From: Oceanirhabdus sp942490885
GTDB taxonomy: Bacteria; Bacillota; Clostridia; Clostridiales; Clostridiaceae
Assembly: GCA_942490885.1 (NCBI GenBank)
Contig: CALNYT010000002.1
Location: 2,914,001-2,978,000 of the forward strand
Reading direction: 5' to 3'
DNA length: 64,000 nt
Within the stretch, counting starts at the first letter, position 1. Every line of letters starts with the position of its first letter. Positions 46,132-54,577 of this stretch are shown here, one piece after another. The translations under genes and the position numbers were made by a program. The notes below the pieces were generated by a model. The model was not told where the DNA came from. It worked only from the letters and a program-made list of their open reading frames with translations, and ran no database searches.

Positions 46132-46968
46132 TTAAACCTCCAGTTCATTCATTAATATTCTCAGTACGGAATTAGCTTGATGAGATGCAACAATTCCCAC
46201 CCTAGGTGCCATTAATCCATCAAATTCTTTAGCCTCACTTACTAAATCTCCTGATAGATAGAATCTATCACTTGCTTTTTTTGTTGTTATTATATTTGAA
46301 CTATAATATCCAGCCATCCCTGATGCTGCAACTATGTATTTATTTGTATTCTTCAAAACCCAATTTGTTAACTCCGCTTTACAAACAGGATTATCAAAAG
46401 CTTCTACGATAATATCGCAAGACTCGAAATATTCTTTGTAATTCGATTTATCCAACCGTACATCATAGTCTATTACTGTTATATACGGATTAATTCTTTC
46501 AATTATTTCTTTAGTAGCATTTGTTTTCTTCATTCCTATTTGTTTGATGAAATAATTTTGTCTATTAAGATTAGTAGGATCAACTACATCAAAATCACAA
46601 ATAATCAAAGTTCCTACACCAACCCTTGCAAGCTCCATAGCAATATTTGATCCAAGACCTCCAAGCCCAGCGATTCCCACTGTAGCATTCTTAAGTTTTG
46701 CATAGACATTTGAAGAATGCCTAGATTTTAAAAACATTGACATCTCTTCTTCTGCTGGAACTTTACCTTTTTTAAGCATATAAATTTCATCACCATTTTT
46801 CACATCTGTTTCCCAAGTAACTAGGTGTCCATTTTTAATCAAAATATCACATATCACTAAATCTTGTTTATTAATTTTTTTAATAATCTCTTTCAAATTT
46901 ATCTTTTCACGTAGATTCCTCTCTAAATTATTTAAGTCATATATTGAATCATTTATTGTAACCTTCAT
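46132..46968 (-). CDS. thiF: ThiF-type adenylyltransferase for ThiS
   Basis: This 278-residue E1-like protein has an N-terminal ubiquitin-like extension (MKVTINDSIYDLNNLERNL, about 1-65) and then the adenylation domain with GIAGLGGLGSNIAMELARVG (nucleotide loop) and FDVVDPTNLNRQNYF. It activates the ThiS C-terminus. The N-terminal extension looks like an extra ThiS-like beta-grasp domain, a known clostridial arrangement. The ATG directly follows the thiS stop, and the end of thiS carries its ribosome binding site GGAGG. Confidence 0.9.
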   Translation of the reverse strand: MKVTINDSIYDLNNLERNLREKINLKEIIKKINKQDLVICDILIKNGHLVTWETDVKNGDEIYMLKKGKVPAEEEMSMFLKSRHSSNVYAKLKNATVGIAGLGGLGSNIAMELARVGVGTLIICDFDVVDPTNLNRQNYFIKQIGMKKTNATKEIIERINPYITVIDYDVRLDKSNYKEYFESCDIIVEAFDNPVCKAELTNWVLKNTNKYIVAASGMAGYYSSNIITTKKASDRFYLSGDLVSEAKEFDGLMAPRVGIVASHQANSVLRILMNELEV

Positions 46969-47160
46969 TTAACCCCCTCCAATAAACCCAACTATTTCAA
47001 TTTTCTCACGACCATCTAACATGAGGTCTTCAAAACTTTCTTTTGGAATAATCTTTTCATCAACTTCCACAACAACCTGATCGGCTACAAGGTTAAGCTC
47101 ATTTATAAGATCTTTTAAAAGAATATTTGAGTACACCTTTTTCTTCCCATTAATTATCAA
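46969..47160 (-). CDS. thiS: Sulfur carrier protein ThiS
   Basis: This protein of about 63 residues ends in GFIGGG, the C-terminal di-glycine used for thiocarboxylate formation, after the beta-grasp pattern NGKKKVYSNILLKDLINEL. I chose a TTG start at 47160: it gives a MIINGKKK start like other ThiS proteins and lies 9 bases after GGAG. The ATG at 47169 touches that site and would be too close for ribosome binding. It is the first gene of thiSFGHE, under two tandem TPP riboswitches. Confidence 0.9.
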   Translation of the reverse strand: MIINGKKKVYSNILLKDLINELNLVADQVVVEVDEKIIPKESFEDLMLDGREKIEIVGFIGGG

Positions 47161-47189
47161 TAATAACATCTCCTTTCATTTTTAAATAA

Positions 47190-47300
47190 TAAAAGCACAC
47201 CCATTTGAGTGTGCAACTTATTCCTACGCTGGCATTATCCAAACAGGTTCATTGGGTCAGTACTTATAGTCCTTTCTCAGCCGGTAACACCAGCTCCCCT
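47190..47300 (-). ncRNA. TPP riboswitch 1 (proximal to thiS) with terminator
   Basis: The minus strand reads GGGGAGCTGGTG...GGCTGAGAAAGG...CTGACCC...GAACCTG...GGATAATGCCAGCGTAGGAA, the THI-box consensus with CTGAGA and the GCGTAGGAA end. A terminator follows (GCACACTC / GGGTGTGC, then TTTTATT, 47190-47214). TPP binding would stop transcription of thiSFGHE. This copy is 20-30 bases from thiS. Confidence 0.95.
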
Positions 47301-47318
47301 TTTTTATTCAATTGTTAA

Positions 47319-47391
47319 GGAACAATACTATTAAAATTTCTCTAAGAGAAATGTCAATCGTTCTCCACTCTCCACTTTTCAACTCTCAACT
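47319..47391. repeat. Dispersed palindromic repeat, long copy (B), between the two TPP riboswitches
   Basis: On the minus strand it starts AGTTGAGAGTTGAAAAGTGG, then AGAGTGGAGAAC, then a core GATTGACATTTCTCTTAGAG... to ...TTTTAATAGTATT, closed by GTTCC. The outer part matches copy A (36119), but the core is the reverse complement of the core in copy A. It lies exactly between the terminator of riboswitch 2 and the aptamer of riboswitch 1. Confidence 0.75.
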
Positions 47392-47411
47392 TATTTTTTC
47401 CTAAGGAAAAA

Positions 47412-47547
47412 ATAAAAACCCGCCATAAGGCAGGTTGAGTTATTCACATATTAATATAAATAATCTACAAGCTTCCCTACGTTAGTTCTAACTAAATCAG
47501 GTTATAAGGGTCAGGATCTACATCCCTCTCAGCAAAAGCACCCCTAG
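47412..47547 (-). ncRNA. TPP riboswitch 2 (distal) with terminator
   Basis: The minus strand reads AGGGGTGCTTTTGCTGAGAGG...CCTGACCCTTATAACCTGAT...GTTAGAACTAACGTAGGGAAG, a complete THI-box. A terminator AACCTGCC / GGCGGGTT follows with TTTATTTT (47412-47436). Being a complete second switch upstream of the first, it makes a tandem that should give a steeper response to TPP. Confidence 0.93.
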
Positions 47548-47589
47548 CTACTTTAATTTTCATATTTTAAATAATCTTTACAACATCAT

Positions 47590-47622
47590 GTTATATCATA
47601 TCTTGGCTTATGTCAAGATATG
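47590..47622 (-). promoter_or_regulatory. Probable thi promoter with overlapping inverted repeat
   Basis: TTGACA (47611-47616) and TATAAC (47590-47595) are 15 bases apart on the minus strand. CATATCTTG / CAAGATATG, a perfect 9-base inverted repeat (47597-47622), overlaps the -35 and spacer and could be an operator. The short spacer keeps confidence moderate. Confidence 0.45.
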
Positions 47623-47871
47623 ATTGCAATATTCATTATTACTTAATCACCTACCCGCTATATGATCCAAGTTTATGATTTTGAATTTATTCTCATCTTC
47701 TAAGGCAAATTTAATAATATGAGAAAACCCGGACCCACTCACCCCCTCCACATCAGATATGACTCTTCTTGTTACGGTAATATTTATCTCATTATTATTG
47801 CTATAAGTTACTCCATATGGTATGTTTATGTTATTATACTAACAATCATATATAGTAAGGAGAGATTAATT

Positions 47872-48417
47872 TTGAAATTATTTTTTATATCTGATATTCA
47901 TGGTTCTTTATATTATTTAAATAAAACAATAGAAGCTTTCCATATGGAAAATGCCGATCATATAGTAATTTTAGGAGATGCCTTATATCATGGCCCAAGA
48001 AATCCACTTCCAAAGGATTATAATCCAAAAGAAGTAGCTTCTATATTGAATTCTCTTAAAGAAAAGATTATTGCAGTAAGAGGTAATTGTGATAGCGAAG
48101 TAGATCAGATGGTGATTGAATATCCAATGATGGCTGATTACTCATTTATCTTATATAATAATAGAAGGATATTCTTAACTCATGGACACATATTCAATAT
48201 AGATAATCCTCCAAAATTAACATCTAAAGACGTATTAGTTCATGGTCATACTCATATACCAGTGGCTAAAAAAACTAATGATTTTTATTTAATCAATCCT
48301 GGCTCCATTTCTTTACCTAAAGAAGATAATCCTAATACATATGGTATTTTAGAAAACAATAAATTTGAAATAAAAGATTTCCAAGGAAATATTTTTAAAT
48401 CAATAATCCTTGAGTAA
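47872..48417 (+). CDS. yfcE: YfcE-type metallophosphodiesterase
   Basis: This 181-residue calcineurin-like enzyme has FFISDIHGS, VILGDALYHG, VRGNCD, LTHGH and LVHGHTHIP, the full metallophosphoesterase set. E. coli YfcE is a manganese phosphodiesterase acting on model substrates with unknown physiology. I chose the TTG at 47872 after AAGGAGAG. An in-frame extension to 47719 adds a hydrophobic N-terminus (LIIIAISYSIWYVYVIILT) without a ribosome binding site and not seen in the family. Confidence 0.87.
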   Translation: MKLFFISDIHGSLYYLNKTIEAFHMENADHIVILGDALYHGPRNPLPKDYNPKEVASILNSLKEKIIAVRGNCDSEVDQMVIEYPMMADYSFILYNNRRIFLTHGHIFNIDNPPKLTSKDVLVHGHTHIPVAKKTNDFYLINPGSISLPKEDNPNTYGILENNKFEIKDFQGNIFKSIILE

Positions 48418-48423
48418 TCATAC

Positions 48424-48466
48424 AAAAAGGATTAAAGTTTGATGTCCAAACTTTAATCCTTTTTTA
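48424..48466. terminator. Bidirectional terminator after yfcE
   Basis: AAAAAGGATTAAAGTTTG / CAAACTTTAATCCTTTTT with an ATGTC-type loop, followed by T runs on both sides. Confidence 0.87.
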
Positions 48467-48496
48467 CGTAAGATATTTAATATAATTGGAAATCAT

Positions 48497-48611
48497 AAAA
48501 AAGGCGCGTTGCACGCGCTTCGTTAGGGGAACCTACGTTTCCCTTCGATGCAACTATCGTTGCTGAGCACCCTTCTTAAACCAGTAGCGGAAATACTTCC
48601 CATATAACCCC
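48497..48611 (-). ncRNA. Unidentified structured RNA with terminator, downstream of the GGDEF-EAL gene
   Basis: On the minus strand GGGG (48611-48608) pairs with CCCC (48529-48526), closing a three-way arrangement. It contains a small hairpin GGAA/TTCC (48600-48589), then an arm CTAC-TG-GTTT (48587-48578) pairing with AAACGTAG (48540-48533). That arm is capped by GCAAC-GATA-GTTGC (48563-48550). A terminator GCGCGTGCAACGCGC with six Ts ends it (48518-48497). It starts about 40 bases after the GGDEF-EAL stop. No matching known class was recognised (compared from memory with TPP, FMN, cobalamin, glycine, lysine, c-di-GMP-I and -II, ydaO, glmS, SRP and 6S). Confidence 0.55.
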
Positions 48612-48651
48612 TTTATTTATTTTTTTCTTTAGAAATTGAACTGGTACAATT

Positions 48652-50988
48652 TCACTCTGAACCTAAGTTAATATTTTTATAGTTCATCATAAATTTTTCA
48701 GCCTCTTCTACGTTCAATGGTTTAGCTATATAATATCCTTGTATTACATCACACTTATTATTCTTTAAGTACTCATACTGGTCGTAATGTTCTACGCCTT
48801 CTGCAACAATTTCTAACTTTAATCTGTGCGCCAAACTAATTATTAAATCAATTAACTCATATTCATCATTGTGAATACCATCAACAAAACTTTTATCAAT
48901 TTTTAGCACGTCAATAGGTAGCCATTTTAAATAATTTAATGAAGAATACCCTTTTCCAAAATCATCCAACGATATTTTAAAACCGAATTTTTTTAATCTA
49001 AGAACAATATCTTTAGCGTTTTGAAAAGATTCTATGAACATATTTTCTGTTATCTCAATTTGTATTTTGTTAGTATCTATTGAAATCCCTTTAAACAACT
49101 TTTCCACTCTATCAATTATCTTTGTATCTTTCAATTGATTGGGTGAAATATTCAATGATATTACACCCATTTCAATCCCATTTTTTTCCCATAATTTCAA
49201 TTGACTAAAAACTTCCCCAAGTACCCAAAAATCAATTTCTTGTATTAAACCAGTCTGTTCTGCAATAGGAATAAACTCCATAGGAGGTATTATCCCTTTA
49301 CTAGGATGTTTCCATCTTATCAATGCCTCAAACCCTTCAACTTTATTTGATTTAATGTTAATTTTGGGTTGATATACTAAGAAAAATTCATTATTCTTGA
49401 TGGCTTTATTTAAATCTTCTTCAATTGAAAGTCTGTTCATATCTTTTTCATGTATATCTATATTAAAAAAACAAGAGCAATTCTTTCCTTTTCTTTTTGC
49501 TCTATACATTGCACTGTCCGCATTTTTCAAGAGTTCATCCGAATTAGTGTTTTTAGATTCGTTTGCATCAATTCCAACGCTAGCAGTTATAAAAAGTTCC
49601 TTAGATTTCAAGTAAAATGGCTCCTTAAATTTACTAAGAATATTATTTATTCGCTCCTCAACATATTCAGTATTTGGATAATCATAGATAAGAACAATAA
49701 ATTCATCTCCACCTAAACGAGCGAATACTTCATTTTGTTTAGGTGAGTCAAAAATTCTCGTAGCAACTTCTTGTAATATATAATCTCCAGCAGAATGACT
49801 ATATATATCATTAATATTCTTAAAATTATCTAAATCTAAAAGAGCCACTGCAATATTTCCAGTATTTTTATTTTTTATATCATTTAGCTTATTATTAATT
49901 TGAATAATACATCCGTTACGGTTATATAGATTAGTCAAATCATCATAATATGCCATCTTTTCTATTCTTTTTTCATAAAGTTTTTTATCTGTTATATCAC
50001 TAGCTGAACCTGCTATTCTTATAGGTTTATTATTCAAACTTCTTAGGATTTTAGATTTACATAATACCCATTTAATGTGCCCATCTCTAGAAACCAGTCT
50101 ATGTTCATCTTGATATTCATCATCATATCTAAGATGTTTATAGAATTTTTCCAATGTCATCTTCCTATCTTCCTGATATATAAGTTTAGTATAATCTTCT
50201 ACTGTCTTTATATCTTTTGATTTTATCCCAATGATTTCTTCAACTCTATCTGATACGAATAGATTACCAGTTCTCCAATCTAAATCCCAAATAATATCAT
50301 TTGATCCCTCAGCCACTAATTTATATCTTTGTTGTGATTCTTCTAAAGAAATACTTTGCTCCTTAAGATTTTGGTACTGCTCCCTTAAGGTTTCTTCAGT
50401 TGCTGTAAGTTCTTCATAAACTGCTGTGATTTCTTCATTATTCGCTCTTAAATCCATATATGCATCATTGAGTTTCATTTTAGAATATCCAATATCAGTT
50501 ATCAACTCTGATAAACCTGTTAAAAATTCAACTACACTTTTTATTTTCTCTTCTGGAAAAACTGTCGTACTTCTTACAGCCTTTAAATATTCTTCTTTAT
50601 CCATTCCAGTTTCATCCGCTAATTTTTCAAAAAAATCAAAATCAGGTTCTTCAAAGAAAAATTGACCTTGAAACACTGTTGCTATGTGATTCCCGTCTAT
50701 AATTATTGGAGATCCAATATCAACCAACCCATTCTTACATTTTGTTACCACATATCGCTCCCCGGCTTTAATTCTACATGACATAGCTATATCACTTTCA
50801 ATACATCTTTTATTAGTTATGGGATTCATTCTATGAAATTTTGTACATATTGGCTTCCAACCTGTCTCAATTATCACTGCTCCTTGAGCATCAATTATTG
50901 TTGATGGTATTCCTGTAGTATCATATAAATGATCAAGTAGTCCTTGTAACCTATTAACGTCAATTAAATCTGAAAGTTTATATTTCAT
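48652..50988 (-). CDS. PocR-PAS-GGDEF-EAL sensor, c-di-GMP cyclase/phosphodiesterase
   Basis: The 778-residue protein has, in order: a PocR ligand-binding domain (about 1-165, with cysteines CTKFHRM...CIESDIAMSC and a C-x-n-G signature), a linker coiled coil (about 175-215), a PAS domain (about 220-345, SNDIIWDLDWRTGNLF, RDGHIKWVLC), GGDEF (about 350-505; ARLGGDEFIVLIY, active-site sequence intact) and EAL (about 525-775; FEALIRW, LDDFGKGYSSLNYL, intact EAL and DDFG). Both catalytic domains look competent, so the output cannot be predicted from sequence. It is cytoplasmic, with no membrane segment. It has its own promoter and lies just downstream of the Tad operon terminator. Confidence 0.9.
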   Translation of the reverse strand: MKYKLSDLIDVNRLQGLLDHLYDTTGIPSTIIDAQGAVIIETGWKPICTKFHRMNPITNKRCIESDIAMSCRIKAGERYVVTKCKNGLVDIGSPIIIDGNHIATVFQGQFFFEEPDFDFFEKLADETGMDKEEYLKAVRSTTVFPEEKIKSVVEFLTGLSELITDIGYSKMKLNDAYMDLRANNEEITAVYEELTATEETLREQYQNLKEQSISLEESQQRYKLVAEGSNDIIWDLDWRTGNLFVSDRVEEIIGIKSKDIKTVEDYTKLIYQEDRKMTLEKFYKHLRYDDEYQDEHRLVSRDGHIKWVLCKSKILRSLNNKPIRIAGSASDITDKKLYEKRIEKMAYYDDLTNLYNRNGCIIQINNKLNDIKNKNTGNIAVALLDLDNFKNINDIYSHSAGDYILQEVATRIFDSPKQNEVFARLGGDEFIVLIYDYPNTEYVEERINNILSKFKEPFYLKSKELFITASVGIDANESKNTNSDELLKNADSAMYRAKRKGKNCSCFFNIDIHEKDMNRLSIEEDLNKAIKNNEFFLVYQPKINIKSNKVEGFEALIRWKHPSKGIIPPMEFIPIAEQTGLIQEIDFWVLGEVFSQLKLWEKNGIEMGVISLNISPNQLKDTKIIDRVEKLFKGISIDTNKIQIEITENMFIESFQNAKDIVLRLKKFGFKISLDDFGKGYSSLNYLKWLPIDVLKIDKSFVDGIHNDEYELIDLIISLAHRLKLEIVAEGVEHYDQYEYLKNNKCDVIQGYYIAKPLNVEEAEKFMMNYKNINLGSE

Positions 50989-51131
50989 ATTACCCCCTAA
51001 GTTTGTTTTGAAAAATTCTATTCAATCTCAAGTATTTTATATTCAAACATTATTTAATAGTATATTTTTAGAAATCAGCCTTTATTAATTTTATCTCCTA
51101 GGAAGTCAATTTATTAAATATTCATATTTCA

Positions 51132-51160
51132 ATTATAAGTAGATATTCATCCAATATCAA
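51132..51160 (-). promoter_or_regulatory. Promoter of the GGDEF-EAL gene
   Basis: TTGATA (51155-51160) and TATAAT (51132-51137) on the minus strand are exactly 17 bases apart, giving a leader of about 140 bases. The remaining 50989-51285 stretch shows no other feature except the terminator at 51221-51262. Confidence 0.65.
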
Positions 51161-51220
51161 GATAAATCCACTCTTTCATACACTTTGTAACATTTTTTTA
51201 CTTTTTTATTTTATTCAAGA

Positions 51221-51262
51221 AAAACAAACCTGTTCTAGTACTTTTGAGAGAACAGGCTTGAA
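51221..51262 (-). terminator. Terminator of the Tad operon
   Basis: CAAGCCTGTTC / GAACAGGTTTG with an intervening loop, followed by TTTTTC on the minus strand, 25 bases after the tadC stop. It marks the 3' end of the pilus operon. Confidence 0.75.
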
Positions 51263-51285
51263 TCTTTTAGGTATTTTTATTTAGT

Positions 51286-52197
51286 TTATTTCACAAACTC
51301 ATTTATTAGCTGTATAACTGCTGGTCCCAGTAAAACTATAAATATACTAGGAAAAATAAATAGTACAAGAGGAAATAATATTTTAATTGGTGCTTTCATT
51401 GCTTCTTCCTCTGCCCTTTGCCTTCTTTTCTCTCTTTCCTCCTCAGACTTTATTCTTAGAATTTTTACAATACTTATTCCAAGCTTTTCTGCCTGAAGTA
51501 TATTATTGATTAAAGATTTTATTTCGTCAAACTCAAGACGTTCTTTTACCCCAGTTAACGCTTCTTTTCTTGTTTTACCTAGTCTCATTTCTTCAAGGCA
51601 AATATGAAATTCGGAAGGTAGTACTCCAACTTTCTTTGAAATCACCTTATTTAAAGCACCGTCAAACCCTAATCCAGCCTCAAGGCAAACAGTTAAAATA
51701 TCAAGAAAATCAGGAAGTTCTTTTAGTCCTTCTTTATATCTATGCTTAATTTTTTGATTAATATAATAAGTAGGTATGATAATTGAAAAAACAAATCCAA
51801 TTATCACCAACGCAATAACACCTTCAAATCCAAAATTGAGTATTTTTCCATACATACCAAATAATACCGGCAACAATATCTTTAATGTTATTTTTAATGC
51901 ATGAAATTCAATTGGCGTCATACCAAACGGATTACCTGCTTGAAGAAGTTTTCTATCTAAAACCTGTTCTTTTTTTGAAGAAATCTTTTCACCAAAATAC
52001 CCTTTAGTCTTGCTTCTTAATTGAAGTATTATCCTCTGAGTAAGAGGTTCATATTCTTCATCCCTTTTAATTATAATCTTTTCCGTATTTACAAACTCAT
52101 CTATTCTCTTTTGGGTTTTAAATTTGGGTTCAAAAATTTTCAAAACTATATAAAATAAAAACAATGTAATGGTTACTAAGAAGAAAAACACTACCAT
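51286..52197 (-). CDS. tadC: Tad pilus inner-membrane platform protein TadC
   Basis: This 303-residue protein of the GspF/TadC family has a first hydrophobic segment at residues 2-18, the DILTVCLEAGLGFDGALNKV motif (GspF domain) around residue 165, two further segments around 100-140 and a C-terminal pair (IKILFPLVLFIFPSIFIVLL). It forms the platform with TadB. It is the last gene of the operon, 3 bases after tadB. Confidence 0.9.
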   Translation of the reverse strand: MVVFFFLVTITLFLFYIVLKIFEPKFKTQKRIDEFVNTEKIIIKRDEEYEPLTQRIILQLRSKTKGYFGEKISSKKEQVLDRKLLQAGNPFGMTPIEFHALKITLKILLPVLFGMYGKILNFGFEGVIALVIIGFVFSIIIPTYYINQKIKHRYKEGLKELPDFLDILTVCLEAGLGFDGALNKVISKKVGVLPSEFHICLEEMRLGKTRKEALTGVKERLEFDEIKSLINNILQAEKLGISIVKILRIKSEEEREKRRQRAEEEAMKAPIKILFPLVLFIFPSIFIVLLGPAVIQLINEFVK

Positions 52198-52200
52198 AGC

Positions 52201-53181
52201 TTACACCTCAATTTTAGTTAACTTATTAATTAATATGAATCCAATTATTCCAGATGTAATACCAACTGATATCATAATAATTCCCAATGTATTTTCAAAT
52301 AAACTTTGCATATATTCGGGATTTATCAAATAAATCATAAATCCTAGTATTATAGGAAGTGAACCAATTACTCTTCCCGAAAGTCTCCCCTGCGATGTCA
52401 AAGTTTGAACCTGTCGTTGAATTCTTATTCTCTCTCTTATAGTTTTTACAATTGTTTCAAGTACTTCTGCTAAGTTTCCTCCAACCTGTCGTTGAATTAG
52501 AACAGCCTGTATCATAATTTCAAGGTCATTACTTGGCATTCTTATGCTTAAATTATTTAAAGCATCTTCCATAATAACTCCATAACTCATTTCTTTTAAT
52601 AATATCTTAACTTCCTCTCTTATTGGAGATTCACACTCCTCTGCAACAACTTTTAGTGCCTGTGGAAAACTGTAACCTGATCTTAATGACCCTATTATTG
52701 TTGTTATCATATCTGGTAAACCTTCATTAAATTTGAATATTCTAATCCTAATTTTTCTTTTTATCCAAATTTTTGGTGTTAAGTATCCGATAACGCCTCC
52801 GAGAATTAATAAAATCAAGTTATTTACTATAAAATATATCATTCCGCCTATTATAGTCGCTAACAACCATTTCAGCATTATATATTCTTCTGGATTCAAA
52901 TGAACCCCAGCACTTCTAAGCATAAGTTCAGTTTTCTCTTGATTTAAGCTGGATAGTTTTTCTCGTATTATTTCATTTATTCTTTTTAAACCACTTTTAT
53001 TTATGTTGAGCTTTTCTTTTTGATTTTTTACTTTTTTATTTCTTTTATCTATATCCAAATAATAATCTATTCTTCTTTCAATTCTCTTATCAGATAAAAT
53101 AAAATAATAAAATAATGAAACAATTAATAAAAAACAAAATACAAAGAAAAACAATAAAATAATCCCTTTAATAACTACCAC
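52201..53181 (-). CDS. tadB: Tad pilus inner-membrane platform protein TadB
   Basis: This 326-residue GspF/TadB family protein has an N-terminal membrane segment (5-27), GspF-type LPDMITTIIGSLRSGYSFPQALKVV, and C-terminal segments (ISVGITSGIIGFILI). It starts at a GTG overlapping the tadA stop by 7 bases, so translation is coupled. With TadC it transduces the TadA motor's motion to the pilus. Confidence 0.9.
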   Translation of the reverse strand: MVVIKGIILLFFFVFCFLLIVSLFYYFILSDKRIERRIDYYLDIDKRNKKVKNQKEKLNINKSGLKRINEIIREKLSSLNQEKTELMLRSAGVHLNPEEYIMLKWLLATIIGGMIYFIVNNLILLILGGVIGYLTPKIWIKRKIRIRIFKFNEGLPDMITTIIGSLRSGYSFPQALKVVAEECESPIREEVKILLKEMSYGVIMEDALNNLSIRMPSNDLEIMIQAVLIQRQVGGNLAEVLETIVKTIRERIRIQRQVQTLTSQGRLSGRVIGSLPIILGFMIYLINPEYMQSLFENTLGIIMISVGITSGIIGFILINKLTKIEV

Positions 53182-54566
53182 TCCTCTAACTTAAAAATTG
53201 AATCTGGAATATGTATACCAGAGGATTCAAGTCTTTCGTAAAACTTAGGACGAATTCCTGTTGAAACCATAGAACCAATTATTTTGCCATTTTTATCAAT
53301 TCCCTGTTGTTTGAAGGTAAAAATATCCTGAAGCACAACTATATCCCCTTCAAGTCCTTGTACCTCAGTGATACTAATAATTTTTCTTGCACCATCTTTT
53401 AATCTTGCTTGTTGAACAATTAGGTCAATCGCACCTGAAATTTGCTGACGTATTGCTTTTATAGGAAGTTCCATACCTGCCATTAAAACCATAGTTTCAA
53501 GACGAGTAATCATATCTCTTGGACTGTTAGCATGTCCAGTTGCCAGCGAGCCATCATGACCAGTATTCATAGCCTGAAGCATATCTAATGCTTCCCCTCC
53601 TCTAACTTCTCCAATTACAATTCTTTCAGGTCTCATTCTCAGGGAATTTCTAACAAGATCCCTAATTTTAACTGCTCCCTTGCCCTCAATATTTGGTGGT
53701 CTTGACTCTAATGAAACTACATGCTCCTGTGATAGTTGTAATTCTGCAGCATCCTCAATTGTTATTATTCTTTCATCTTCTGGAATAAAGGAGGATAGAA
53801 CATTTAATGTTGTTGTTTTACCAGAACCTGTTCCCCCACTTATGAAAATATTCAGCTTTGCCTTAACACAAGCATCAATAAAAACTGCCATATCCCTTGT
53901 TAATGTTCCAAAACTAATTAGGTTTTCAATTGTCAGGGGATCCTTTGAAAATTTTCTTATTGTAATTGTTGGTCCATTTAAAGCAAGAGGTGGAATTATT
54001 GCATTAACCCTTGAACCATCTGGAAGTCTTGCATCAACCATTGGGCTACTCTCATCTATTCTTCTTCCAAGAGGCGATACAATCTTTTCTATTACCTGCA
54101 TAACATGTTCATCATCCCTAAACTGTACATCAGTTAATTGAATTTTACCATTTCTCTCTACATATACTTTATCTGGTCCATTGACCATAACTTCGCTAAC
54201 TTCAATATCATTTAAAAGTGGATTTATTGGTCCATATCCTGTTAAATCATTAATAAGCTCCTGAACAACTCTATTCCTATCAATCTCTCCAAAATGTTCT
54301 CCATCCTTTTTTATAATCTCAAAGGCAATGGAATCAATTTTATGAATTAATCCTTCTACTTCTTCATCTTTATATTCATCCATTATTTTCTTTTGAAGCT
54401 TATTCTTTAATTCCTGTTCTTTACCAGTTGGAGTATAAAATATCTTCTTAGAAGAATTACTTTTGTTGTCTACCTGGTGAACTGATTTAGTTTTTTTATC
54501 TATATTATCATGCAAAATATTATCATCGTTACTCTTTGCTTTATTAATTCTATCAAGTAGCCCCAT
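53175..54566 (-). CDS. tadA: Tad pilus ATPase TadA/CpaF
   Basis: This 463-residue hexameric secretion ATPase of the CpaF type has Walker A ISGGTGSGKTTTLNVL, Walker B-like RIITIEDAAEL, the Asp box IVIGEVRGGEALDMLQAM, and the His box TGHDGSLATGHANS. It has an N-terminal all-alpha region (1-90). The Tad ATPase is bifunctional, powering both extension and retraction in related systems. It lies between tadZ and tadB, with complete family length. Confidence 0.95.
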   Translation of the reverse strand: MGLLDRINKAKSNDDNILHDNIDKKTKSVHQVDNKSNSSKKIFYTPTGKEQELKNKLQKKIMDEYKDEEVEGLIHKIDSIAFEIIKKDGEHFGEIDRNRVVQELINDLTGYGPINPLLNDIEVSEVMVNGPDKVYVERNGKIQLTDVQFRDDEHVMQVIEKIVSPLGRRIDESSPMVDARLPDGSRVNAIIPPLALNGPTITIRKFSKDPLTIENLISFGTLTRDMAVFIDACVKAKLNIFISGGTGSGKTTTLNVLSSFIPEDERIITIEDAAELQLSQEHVVSLESRPPNIEGKGAVKIRDLVRNSLRMRPERIVIGEVRGGEALDMLQAMNTGHDGSLATGHANSPRDMITRLETMVLMAGMELPIKAIRQQISGAIDLIVQQARLKDGARKIISITEVQGLEGDIVVLQDIFTFKQQGIDKNGKIIGSMVSTGIRPKFYERLESSGIHIPDSIFKLEEW

Positions 54567-54577
54567 ATCTCCACTCC

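Noticed and set aside
48497..48611. The structured RNA as a c-di-GMP-II or cobalamin riboswitch
   Set aside because: CCGCTACTGG recalls a cobalamin motif, and GGTTTAAG recalls c-di-GMP-II, but the remaining conserved boxes of both classes are missing and there is no downstream gene on that strand.
53680..54141. A 153-residue plus-strand frame inside tadA
   Set aside because: Shadow of the strongly conserved CpaF ATPase on the other strand, with no independent signals.
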